64,000 nucleotides of DNA, taken from the NCBI GenBank assembly GCA_022578965.1, contig MU400557.1:186001-250000 (forward strand), written 5' to 3'. The notes under the pieces are model-generated. The model had not been told where the DNA came from. It did not search any database and worked only from the letters and a program-made list of their open reading frames with translations. The position numbers were made by a program, and so were the translations under genes. Every line of letters starts with the position of its first letter. The first letter of the stretch is position 1. Positions 22,501-33,215 of the stretch are shown here, piece after piece. This stretch comes from Xylaria sp. FL1777 (Eukaryota > Ascomycota > Sordariomycetes > Xylariales > Xylariaceae).

Positions 22501-23299
22501 GAGTGACCAAACTGCAAATTGTAATGGACGAAGAGGCGTTACCCGAATCCTCCGCTCCCCGCTTCAATGCAGATGGAACCGTCACTCGCCAATATCCCAA
22601 CGGCAAGCCACTCCTGGCTTTCAATAACATGATTTCTTATATTCTATAGCCCGGCTTGCAATAGTAGCTGTTATGATGTTATGTCTCACCTCAGGAACTA
22701 GCCCTAGCAGGATAATACCTCGAAAGCGAGAGATCGCCCTCAGCTAGCCAAGAACTATACATTATCCGAACGCGATAACATCTAATGAGAAATCAGATAG
22801 GAGGAGACTCAGGTAATGTGAGTAGTAGATGAGCAAGGAGGTAGGCTAGCTAGAACAATCGAGAGAGTAAAGTATGCATCCGTCCCAAGTGCTACAGCCT
22901 GGGGTACACGAAAGCCGCGTTGGCTAGGCCGATAAAGTCAAGAGATACTTCTCTATCTCACGGTGATGTTAGCAAAGTTGGGGGTAGAGTGGCGGCCGAA
23001 TTGGATGGGAGCACGTCCTGGCGTTGTTGAGTAGTGTGCTAAGGGAGGCAGAAGGAGGATCGGGTGTACATGGCCTTAGAGGAAGAGAGGTCGGAGGCGT
23101 CGGAGTGGTAATAAGGAATAATCCGAGAGACGTGAATGGCCGCCGTGCGGTGTTATGTCACGTTCCTCGAGGCCAACTCGAGCCCCCCTGATCACACTTA
23201 GCTGAGATAATAGATACCCAAGTAGGCACTCGTGCCGGAGTTGGAAGGCAATCAGACCAAGAGACCGCACGGCGGAGGAACACCCAAGGTGAAAGATAA
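19526..23299. other. Long intergenic region between tad2 and ash1
   Basis: About 3.8 kb with no supported gene. It includes the tad2 3' flank. A 41-codon frame at 22524 (MDEEALPESS...) has coding-like composition but is too short to call. No transposon ends, tRNA or repeats stand out. Possible remnants of older genes cannot be excluded by eye. Confidence 0.45.
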
Positions 23300-25080
23300 A
23301 AGAATAAGAGGTGGCACTTTCGCCCTTCTCAGCCGTCCAACCCTCTCCCCTTCTTTCTCCTGCCTTTCTGCTGCCTTTCCCCGAATTTAAGCCATCTGAG
23401 CCGCCCACAGTCCCAGCCAGCATCGCCCATTTCCACCTAATCCAGATTCCCCATCTTTTTCCTGTCTCTTTGATTACCACGTCCACGCAAACCTTGCACA
23501 TCATCCTGCCATCATCTCGTCTCCTGCCTAGACTAGACAACTGGTGCCCGAGGCTCAGACACCCCGTCATTTCTTTCCTTGCTGTACGTTTATGCCTCCA
23601 GTTGGCAACCCAAATTCGTCCCCACCACGGCATTTGCGCAACGCCAACACCGATCACCAACTTGTCCGCCCTCAACGCCAGCCTCGGTCATCTCTGCTGC
23701 GCTTTGACACTCCAGGAACTTCAGGGCAAAAACATCCGCAACCATCAGCCCTCAATCCTCAACCCGCAATCCTACATACACGCTCTCCCTCACAACTCTT
23801 CAGCTCCATCCTGACTGCTCGGCCCCCCAGCCAAGACACGTGTAACAATTACTCCATCACTCAAAAAGCCGGTTTCGAGGGCCAGAGACGGTTCTGCTCA
23901 ACCTCAACTCTTAAAGTTAGACCAAAGTTTCTCACCACTTCTCTCTCGCCCTTCACACAAACATCACTCAAACCTTGCCCCTCACGTCGGACACCACTAG
24001 TGCCATTACGCCCACAACTTTCGACTCTGATTGATCAGCCGGCATCGTAACTAGACAGAGCCGTACTCAAGTCGAAGAAATCGACCCCCTGAATGACTGA
24101 CTTGGACTATGGTATTTCCTGAACGACAGACTTTACTGGGAAATTAGGCATTGTCAGATTGGCTCAGCTGCCTCTTCTCGACCACTGGGTAGGCTGAATC
24201 ACCTAAGCTCAGCCAATTCTCCGTGCTTCTCTATCTGTCCCCCACATATCGACGCCTCTCTGAATCCACCCGTCACTCTACAACGTCGCCTGGACTGGAA
24301 GAGAGGAAGCAGACAGCTTACAGACCTCCAGCCGTAGAGAATCGGCTGCTTCGGATTCTTACTGACCGGGACCAGACTGGCGAGCAACGTGCACTCCGGT
24401 TTTTTAAGACGTCTCGTGTAAGTCAGGGCCAATGCCCGCAAGGGATATCAAATAGATAGCTCTGCCCGCCTCCTCCTTCTCTGCTACCAGGAATTAGCCT
24501 CTCACGCTACCATAAGCCCATTTACCTTGCGGTCGCGTTTGTAGGACAGACGGTCCGTCATTGGCCGACAGGTCTGAGTCTTGTCTACCTACCTGGCTAT
24601 TCTCTTTCTTCCCTTTCTTCTTCCTCTCCTCCTAGTTCGACTAAACCAACAATAACAACAACACCAAACACCAACACCAAGAACCAGAGCAAATCCACAC
24701 CCAGACAGAGGACTAGAAGCCATACCATTCCGCTCAACTAGCCAGGAGAGGTCCTAACCAGCCTATCATAGACGACCGGGCTCTCTCTCAGTAATTTAAC
24801 ACCCCAGATCCCCTTCTTCACCGTCCTACCTCTTAGGTTCAATTTCTCCACTTACCCATACCACCCTTACCACCTGTCCTGCCACGCATCGGCCAATACC
24901 TCCCGCTCTTGGCCCTGGTCCTGCATATCTCCTGCTCGTACCTCTTAAAAACAACACTAACACCAACGCCAACGCGTCCCCTGTCTTCCCATCACGACAT
25001 TCACCGTCCACCACCAGCACCACTACCACCACCACCGCTGGCACAACCGGCATAAAACGCCCATCGGCGCGTCGGTCAAA
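23300..25080 (+). promoter_or_regulatory. Long pyrimidine-rich promoter/5' leader of ash1
   Basis: From ~23300 the + strand is persistently C- and T-rich, with CCAACACCAA and ACCACC-type runs at ~24650-24720 and ~25010-25045, right up to the ATG at 25081. It yields long accidental open frames on both strands that resemble no protein. I read it as a promoter plus an unusually long, perhaps intron-containing, 5' UTR with many short upstream ATGs. The transcription start cannot be placed. Confidence 0.5.
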
Positions 25081-27712
25081 ATGCAATCGCCTACCACCCT
25101 GTCGCCGCCGCGCGATCTTTCCTCCGAGGCTAGTTTTGGTGCTCCAACAGATACTTTTTCCAACGTCGCGTCTCTCAGCTCGACACCACCCACCACTGTC
25201 GCCGACGACGCGAGCCTTGCTTCGGACACGCCAAAGAACGAGAGTACTGTACCAATTGGCACTATAGACGATATTACAGGGCCTCCGGTCGTAGATGAAC
25301 AGCCCGAAGTCTCTGACTCTATTGTGATTACTACCACGACAACAGTAATTCTCACTACTCCTGCGAAGCCCGCTGAATCCCCTCAGGTCACGCGCCCACA
25401 GGCCGGCGAAAGTGCACCTAGTACACCCGCGTCCGAACGTTCGCGACGACCGCGTCTCAGTACCCCCATTTACAATCTAGCCAAGCTTACTGGCACTTCT
25501 ATGCATGGCAAGCGACGTGCCAAAGGCGATGAAGTTTCCGACCGCAAGAGACGCACAAGCGCCAGCTCTACGGTGGATGCAGGTGTGGAAGGCAATAATG
25601 CTACCGAGGGCTCGACTAAAACCACCACAACACCCGTTAAAGACACTATACACGCGTCCGACTCGCACTCTACAATACGCAGCACGAAATCCCCAAAGTT
25701 GCCTGTGTCGAAGAAACGAGAAGAGGCGGCCCCCAAGCGAATCGCAACGCGTGCATCTGGCCTTGAGACTGAGACCTTGGCTCATAAGCTTTCGAACTTG
25801 GGTAAGAGGGGGAGAAAAACCTTCGAAAAAGGCGTCACAAAAATGTCACGAGAGTTGAGGAGACTGCAAGATACCAACGAATTTTCAAAAATCGACACGC
25901 GACCAGTTTTATACACAACTTGGGCAAATGGCAAATATGTGGATCCCTCGGCACCCAAGGAGCCCCCTACCAAGAAGGTCAAGGTGCAAGATGACTCTGC
26001 ATATGATGTACCGGAAATGGAGGAAGAAAATGTCGTGGAAGAGCCTGCACCTAAGAAACGGCTCACAAAGAAGTGGCTGGATCGTGGTCTTTATGCTGGC
26101 CAGGAAGCTCCTACAGACCTTTTCAAGGGCCTTACAGCCGCCGAGAAGAAGGCGTTGGCACAATTCCCGGAATTGGCACAGAACACCAAGGTCAACAAGA
26201 CGTTGCCGGCCCCTATGTTCCTCGGGCTACGCATGTTGATGGATGGGAGGGATTTTAAGCTTCCATTTGATCTATGCAACCCGCTTCCACCAGGACAACC
26301 AAAACCAGACGAGTGGAGAAAGATGACAAAAAGTGAGTTGGAACTGTGGTTGTTCCTCTAATTTTATTCTTGACGATTAACCTGGTAATAGATCGATTTG
26401 TGGGTGATGCAGCCGCCTACTGGAAGAAAACACCTCACTTTAAAGACTATCAATCGAAGTGTGTATGTACACCTGAAGACGGTTGTGGTGAGACCTGCCA
26501 GAATAGAATCATGCTTTATGAGTGTGATTCAACCAACTGCAATGTTGGTGAACATCTCTGCCAAAATCGCGCTTTTGCCAGGCTCCAAGAGAGGACCAAG
26601 GCTGGTGGCAAGTTTCGAGTCGGAGTTGAAGTCATCAAAACATCTGATCGAGGTTATGGCATCCGTGCAAACCGTTGCTTTGAAGCGAATCAGATTATTA
26701 TGGAGTATACCGGTGAGATTATCACCGAGGAGGAGTGTGATCGTCGGATGAATGAGAAGTATAAGGACAATCAAGTGAGTGCTCTTGGCCTTGACGAATG
26801 CAAAACATTCGAGACTGACGATATTAGTGTTATTATTTGATGTCATTTGACCAAAACATGATTATCGACGCCACGACAGGTAGTATCGCTCGTTTCGTCA
26901 ATCACTCGTGTCAGCCAAATTGCCGCATGGTCAAATGGATTGTTTCTGGACAGCCACGAATGGCCCTGTTTGCGGGCGACCGAGATATCATGACCGGCGA
27001 GGAACTTACATACGACTACAATTTTGACCCTTTTTCAGCTAAGAACGTGCAGAAGTGTCTCTGTGGTAGCCCGAACTGCCGAGGCGTTCTTGGACCCAAG
27101 CCGAAGGAAGTCAAGCCGCCGAAGCCGTCAAAAGAGGAGTTGGCGAAGGCAGCAAAAGAGAGCGCCAAGGGGAGCAAGCGGAAGCTAAAGGAAGCTCTCA
27201 GTGAGCTAGAACAGGCAGAGGGTGGCAGTGCGAAAAAGCGAAAAATCAAGACTTCCACAGGTATCAAGGCCTTGGCTACGGGAGTAAAACGCACTACAAG
27301 TCTCAAAGCAGCTACTAAGGGTGCAGCGGCAGTAATCAAGCGCAGCGTATCAACCATCTCTGTAAGTACCAAAGCTGCCTTGGGCAAGAAGGATAAATCG
27401 GCGACCAAAAAAATCACCAAGGTGACAAAGTCTAAGTCCGTGATCAAGTCTTACGGCAAGACAAAATCGCCAGCAAAGAAAATCACCAAAGCCCAGCGCC
27501 TCACACCCAAGAAGGCGTCGCCGAGCAAAGCGAGCCCCAGCATCACCGCTGCAACTATTGAAAATGCAAAGCCGAGCAGAAGCAGTACTCCAAGAGTAAC
27601 AACGCCGACCAAGGCCGGTAGCGGACGGAATAGCGTTGCGGTTTCACCTTCACCTCGAAAAGCCGTTGATCTACCTCGAATACGACTCGTCAACTCGCCA
27701 AATGTGGCCTAA
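25081..27712 (+). CDS. ash1: ASH1-type SET-domain histone H3K36 methyltransferase
   Basis: Three exons: 25081-26332, 26392-26774 and 26828-27712, ~839 aa. Introns are GTGAGT...AATAG and GTGAGT...GACTGACG...TTAG. Order: a Ser/Thr-rich disordered N-terminus (~1-330); KNRFVGDAAAYWKK before an AWS cysteine cluster (~441-480); a SET domain (~493-612) with RGYGIRA, the SAM/catalytic motif FVNHSC (N570, H571, C573) and ELTYDYNFD; then post-SET CLCGSPNCRG (622-631). AWS-SET-postSET without a WW or SRI domain fits fungal ASH1, which deposits H3K36 methylation mainly on silent or poorly transcribed chromatin, rather than the RNA polymerase II-bound Set2. The ~205-residue tail is extremely lysine-rich with SPxK-like repeats, suiting nuclear targeting and DNA or nucleosome contact. 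All catalytic motifs are intact. Confidence 0.93.
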
Positions 27713-28976
27713 GATTCTAAGGTTCATTGAGATTTGGCGAACTTTACGTTGCTTTGGGGATGCAAAAGCCCAAGAGCGTGTATTATATCATGTATGGATG
27801 GCCCCATTCAACCGGTGCACATCCAATGCCTGGGCCGGAGCATTCTGGATTCATCACCAATTTTGCTTCAAGTTTTACTTGGCTTTTTAGAGCTATTCGG
27901 AACTACTGCTACGGCGACATAACATCTAAAAAGTTACTACTTACTACGAGATATGTGGTCTTTGCAACGGCCAAACGCCTGAGAGCAGTGAGACTGCGCT
28001 GTCTCTAACTTGTAGTGCCTTCATGTTGCTCAACATCGCTCCAGCCACCTTACAAAATTTTCACGAGCGTGGTATACGTCATGCCATTCGTTCACCAGGA
28101 TGAGTCCGTCAAGCCGAGACAGACGGCGTCAGCAGAAATAGAAGACAGGCCCATGTCTCTATACACATGTATAATAACTAAACCATCTTTATTTCCCCCC
28201 TTTTTTTTTCAGCTGCCAGGCACCCTTATCCCCTCCGCGTTTGCCATGTGGCAATGAGGGACCCTATTCTCCCCTGAATGGGCAGACAGAAGGGAGGGAG
28301 TGAGGAAAGGGAGTCGAGGCGATCCGGTCACGCTGAGGAAAGGGAAACAAACGGACTAAATGGCGCCAAAGGCGTTGCGTCGACGGCGATATTTTAGGAG
28401 TTGTGGCATTCGAACAATATTATCTAGTTGATTAAATCGTTACTGTTTTTTGGATCGTGACTTTACTGCTGAGTAGTTTAATGCGATGGTATTTGTTGTG
28501 GTCTTGGATGTAATCTGGTTCATATTTTGCGTTACGTTGCCACGGGTCGATACGGGATGTGCGCGGAGTAGCGTGAACTGGACTATATCAGGTATCTTAA
28601 CATCTATTACGTGTCTGTTTCTTTTAGCGAAACAGGAGCTGAAGACTGCAAGTAGGTAGGACATAGAGAAAAAGTGTTCTTTAGGAATAACTATGCGCTT
28701 TTTGTATATATTTGTCTGGCCTGTGGCTCAATTTACTGCCGCTCTTTTATCATACCTTTAATTACATAAGGTAACAAATCACCTTAGTGGGAGAATTGAA
28801 ATAGTGTATATCTCTAGCTTTTCACATTAAATAGGATTTTAAGATCTGGATAAACGAGATCAAGTTGGTGGAAACTATAAATGAGATTAAAAGAGAAGTT
28901 ATATGTATGTATGTATGTATGTGTGTGTATGTGTTAATGGGTAAAAAAAATGAAGAATGAGGAAAAAAAGCGACAC
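27713..28976. other. Intergenic region between ash1 and the U6 gene
   Basis: Contains the ash1 3' flank, a C6T10 run followed by CAG near 28195-28212, and AT-rich DNA with a TATG microsatellite (28903-28934) just past the U6 3' end. No gene supported. Confidence 0.5.
28903..28934. repeat. TATG/TGTG microsatellite
   Basis: Tandem ATGT units followed by GT repeats, about 40 bases beyond the end of the U6 gene. Confidence 0.85.
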
Positions 28977-29085
28977 AAAAAGGGACCGAACTCTCTAGCT
29001 GTGCATGTGTCATCCTTGTGCAGGGGCCATGCTGATCATCTCTGTATCGATTTCCACATGACTATTTGCCCGTAGGCAAAGGAAC
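28977..29085 (-). ncRNA. U6: U6 spliceosomal snRNA
   Basis: Read on the minus strand, ~109 nt. The 5' stem-loop is TTTGCC-TACG-GGCAAA. The core has GATACAGAGATGATCAGC: the ACAGAGA box (29039-29045) that pairs with the 5' splice site, then the U4/U2-pairing region and AGC triad. GCATGGCCCCTGCACAAGG and GATGACAC follow, as in U6 of all eukaryotes, then a 3' part ending in a five-T run (28977-28981), the expected RNA polymerase III stop. GATGATCAGC is the budding-yeast variant of the usual GAAGATTAGC. The core identity is certain. The 5' end is set only by the stem-loop and may be off by a few bases: the TATAAA at 29092-29097 is too near for a start at 29085, while a TTAATAAG lies at about -17 to -25. 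Confidence 0.95.
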
Positions 29086-30910
29086 GTTATGTTTATAGCA
29101 TCTTATTAATGAGACTCTGCTTGTTGCCTGTGAGAGTGGGGAGTGGTTACCTAGGTAGGTTTTATCTAAGGCGAGGGCTGAAGTTTATACGTAGGTAGGT
29201 ACCTGTATACTATTGCTGTACCTGGGGTGTATCATTATGATGAGAGCGATGAAGATTGGAATGAGGACTAGTACTTGTTTCGATAAATATAAGCTGGAGA
29301 TGAGTATTAGTGTATATGCCTTATATGAGAGATGTCAACGACGGCAGATGATGCTGATGACAACGACGGGATGGATGGTAACATGTGTATAGCTAGTTAG
29401 TGGCCAAGGAGCTAAGAGGTACTTACTTACACCGAGCTTATCCCCGCACCGGCTACCTAAGCCACGAGAAGCGAGAAAACGCGTCGACGTGACGGGGTTA
29501 ACGAATCAGTAACGAACCGGTGGCTGAAGAAAGCTCAAGGATATGTATGTGGGTAGCCACGGGTACTGTTAGACTACTCACAGTCTACTATTCACATTAC
29601 CTACCTAGCTGGGTCAGAGTGGGCGATAGACAAAACGGCCGGCGGCCTCTCGGGTGATCACAGGATGGAGTTGGCCCCCCGAGCCCGGGCGGGCGTTGGA
29701 ATAGGTACCCCCGGTGAAGAACGAACGTTGTGGCTTGGCGCCGAGAAAATGGACCAGACTAGGTACATACGCATAGTAGACATACTGCGTAGGTACTAAG
29801 GCAGCTCCAATGTGAGGGTGGTTCGAGAGAGAGACCCCACGATTCGATTGCGTATAACGTCGAGGCTGTGTAAGAGCGATAGCACACGGGGTTGGCTGGC
29901 TGTCGACGTTTTCTCCTCTTCCGGGTCGTGTGTGTGTATGTGCGTGCGTGTCGTGTGTCTCTTTTGTCTGTCTGTCTTGGTTTAATTTTCACGTCACATG
30001 AGATTACTGGGTTGCGGCAGTTAAGACGACACACGCCATCTCATCGCCATCTTGCCTGGTGTGTGTGCTTGGTGTAGGGAGAGGCTTAGTGAGTGAATTG
30101 TATCGCTTCAGAGATGATATCTAGCCGACCTGCAACGATGTGGCGCAGCGATCTTATTATGACGGTATACGCAGTATACGTACCTCTATGAGGAGAGTAA
30201 GTAGATGGAAACATCTTTAGACCTACCAAGACTCAACAGAGCTGCTTACCTTGATAGGTATTACATACATTAGGTACTTAAGTAGACATGGAATTACTGT
30301 AGTTCCATATTATTGCACATGAGTGGAACTTCATATTAGGACAAGCAACAGACAGTACCTGGTATCCAATAGTGTGGTTACGCGGGGATGTTTCTAGATA
30401 CATTGTCAGCAGCCCTGTGTACACTGCTGGAAAAATACCTACGCAATGTACGCATACACATAGGTAGGTACAAAAGAGGAATGGCTAGTTGGACCCAAAC
30501 AGGCAGTTAGTTCCCTGTCATTTTTAAAGGGCCCCTATGTAGCATGCAACGGCCAATCTCGGCAGCAGGGTCTTGACGTTCTAAAACTTCGACCGGGTTT
30601 GCCCACTTGTTGAAGTGAGAATTCGTGACTTGCATCTACCTATATATTCGCCCCAGCTACCTTGTATCCTGTACCTGTCTACCCATCTGGGCTAGGTAGG
30701 TACTTAAAATAATCCCATGTGGTAAATAGCACATGTATAGATACGCTTATGTAGTCAGACAGACTTAGTATACATATCAACAGCCAATGTTGCCCTCTCA
30801 CATCCCCTGGACGTAATTTCTCGTTAAACCATCGAAACTAGCATCAAGACTGCCTGGCGCGTAGTAACATCCCTTGTCCTCAAAATAATTCGGCCATTGC
30901 GGCGCGTCGC

Positions 30911-30943
30911 ATACCGCCTCTATACCGCCTCTATACCGCCTCT
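30911..30943. repeat. 11-bp unit repeated three times
   Basis: ATACCGCCTCT occurs three times without a break. Confidence 0.9.
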
Positions 30944-30987
30944 ACGTAGCATACCAAGTGCAGCCCCCGACTTCTGCCTACATTTAG

Positions 30988-31038
30988 GTACACTACCTAC
31001 CTACCTTTACCTACCTTTACCTACCTATACCTACCTAC
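30988..31038. repeat. CCTA microsatellite tract
   Basis: CTACCTACCTA-type units broken by TTA and ATA, about 300 bases upstream of the VHS/GAT gene. Confidence 0.8.
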
Positions 31039-31234
31039 AGGTTCTATTGGTACAACACCAGATGTCTTACCCCTTACCTTAGGTACATCTGCATATACCC
31101 CATCCAACCGTGGACAACTCCCGTCTGGAAACATTTCTGCGACAGTCCCCGACCGTGACAAACGCCTCCTGTTCCGCATACAAAATTCCTGCTGGAAAGT
31201 GTAGAGACTGCAGAGACTGTGGACTTGACGTCGA

Positions 31235-31260
31235 TCACCACCACCACCACCATCACCGCC
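31235..31260 (+). repeat. CAC-rich run in the VHS/GAT leader
   Basis: ACCACCACCACCACCATCACC-type sequence, in the same open frame as the downstream start codon, where it would encode a histidine run. Confidence 0.8.
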
Positions 31261-31331
31261 ACTATCACCACTCGTGCCTTTCTCGATACGTTGCTAGAGG
31301 GCCAGTGCGCGCTCTAGCTCGGCGGCACCGG

Positions 31332-33215
31332 ATGATGAAGTCACTCAAGATGAGCAAGGTGTTCAGCACCATCAAGAGACGAAATACAAGCGGTATGTCG
31401 AGACTTGGGAGAAACATCAACCCTATCGACTTGGCTGTTCGCTGACCTCGGACAATGCGCTTGCCTCTTGCAGGCTTAGATGTCTCGGTTAATTCTGACG
31501 ACCATAGCCCCGAAGCCGTCGCCGGCCGCAGTGTGGTGCGTCGTCGCCTGCCCTCTACTACTCTTTCGTTCTACATGCGTCGTATATGCTAGATGGCCTC
31601 CCCGACGAAGACGTTCACCTAACCATCCCCAACTAGAAATCCTTCTGCGAGTCCAACGGCCGCAACAGCACCGAAGATGAAGTCATCTACCTGCCACCCA
31701 TCGTTGAAGCCGCCGAATCCTCGCCCAGTGCAGCCAAGCAATGCGCCGACATGTTACGCGACTATCTGAAGAAAGACTTCGTCACACGGCCCGATATACA
31801 GTACAATGCCCTCATGCTCGTCCGCATCCTGGCCGATAATCCCGGCCCCACGTTCACCCGGAACCTCGATCAAGAATTCGCCAAGACTGCCAAAGATCTG
31901 ATAAAGAACACACGTCACGAAAGAGTACGCCAAATGCTGATGGAGACGTTGACGGCCTTTGAGGAGACCAAATTCTACGATGAAGGACTGGCACCCCTGA
32001 TCGAGATGTGGAGGAAGGAAAAGGAGAAGGCACAGAAGGCATCATCTGGGGTAGGTTGAAAATCAACGCTCGCACGGGCGTCAGAAATACCTTCATGGAG
32101 CGCGTGGCTAACCATACGGGACAGGCGCCCATCCAATCTTATCTACGGCAACGGTCACAACAGCCACCTCCGGCACCGCATATGATGACGGCACCACCAG
32201 TTGACCGCCATTCTCAAAATTACTTTGCACGTGGCCACCGCAGTCGTCAGCTTCCAGAACCCGTCGAACTAGCCGGTCGCCTAGAGGAAGCCCGGACATC
32301 CGCAAAGTTGCTGCAGCAGGTCGTGACCAACACACCACCCGGCGAAGTGCTCGAGAACGACTTGATCAAAGAGTTTGCAGAGCGCTGCCAAAGCGCTAGT
32401 CGTAGCATACAGGGGTACATGGCCTCGGAAAGCCCGGCGCCGGATAACGAGACGATGGAAGCACTCATCGACACTAACGAGCAATTGCAAACCGCATTGA
32501 ATCTGCATCAACGCGCCATGCTCAACGCGCGAAAACATGTCGCATCTCTGGCGACCGATGGTCACGATCTCGTGAGCTTGGACGACAGGCAGACACCTCC
32601 GAACGACCGAGAACACGGGCTTTCGAGGCGGCCCTCACCTCCGGAGGCCGGCTTGGGTATACATATATCACACAGCTCAGGATCGCGGGCACCTGCTCCA
32701 CCGCCACGGGAGACGAATGGGAAAGGAAAAGGACGCGAGTACGAACCACTGTCATATGCGGGATCATCCGCTGGTCCCTCAAGATCACGTACTCCTCCCG
32801 TCGAGGAGGATCCTTTCCGGGACCCCGATGAGCAGACAGGCTCAGGTGCCGCGAAAGGATCTTCGGGCCGCTACCTTAATCAGGAGCCTAGACTTGCCTT
32901 TGAGCCTTTTCACCCTGGTTTCGAAACTACGCCTTCTTATGCCGGCAGACAAGAGAGCGCAGTAGGCAAGGAAGCCAGTGAGTAAACTCCAGGACTCATT
33001 TGCTCCGAAATCGCAATACTTTCAGAAATAATTTACATTTTCCGTGAGAGTGCGGTTACTGATTTAGAATGCTCCTAGTGCACGGTGCCGTTGAGAATTC
33101 TTCGTCTGGGAAGTCTGCTGATGTAGCTCCGGCTTCACGAAACCGAGACAGCAGTGACAACGATAGTTTATATGGCGCGTCAGCACCGAACCAGGAGCCT
33201 ATCTATCGGTACTAG
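31332..33215 (+). CDS. VHS/ENTH-like plus GAT domain protein (Lsb5-like ubiquitin/membrane-traffic adaptor)
   Basis: Five exons: 31332-31392, 31474-31535, 31637-32050, 32125-32977 and 33079-33215; ~508 aa. Every junction keeps frame and has standard sites; intron 3 has the branch GCTAAC. The N-terminus KVFSTIKRR is followed by DDHSPEAVAGRSVKSFCES and a helical VHS-like domain (~42-175) with RILADNPGPTFTRNLD and LAPLIEMWRKEKEKA. A GAT domain follows (~225-320; LAGRLEEARTSAKLLQQVV, PAPDNETMEALIDTNEQL). The family sorts ubiquitinated cargo at the trans-Golgi/endosome or cortical actin patches. A proline-rich, disordered tail with PPPR and DPFRDP motifs could bind SH3 or adaptor partners; the protein ends EPIYRY. 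Upstream of 31332 the frame stays open to 31083 without an ATG. Domain calls are good; the exact orthologue is inferred. Confidence 0.85.

Larger units (their letters stand above)
29086..31331. other. Intergenic region between U6 and the VHS/GAT gene
   Basis: Promoter side of both flanking genes. It carries several TAGG/CCTA tracts (29146-29205, ~30465, 30988-31038), an 11-bp triplication (30911-30943) and a CAC-rich run (31235-31260). No gene supported. Confidence 0.5.

Noticed and set aside
22524..22650. A 41-codon ATG frame with coding-like composition
   Set aside because: Too short, and without family similarity or usable splice continuation. Noted only as a possible remnant.
23076..23675. 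A 199-codon open frame on the minus strand
   Set aside because: It lies in strongly pyrimidine-biased DNA that is open in several frames on both strands, has no recognisable motif and fits better as the ash1 leader.
23311..24050. Two overlapping + strand open frames of ~167 codons
   Set aside because: They overlap each other in different frames and are Pro/Ser/Leu-rich only because the DNA is C/T-rich. Treated as leader sequence.
27016..27693. Minus-strand open frames of 80-143 codons
   Set aside because: Antisense shadows of the lysine-rich ash1 tail, whose codon bias keeps the other strand open.
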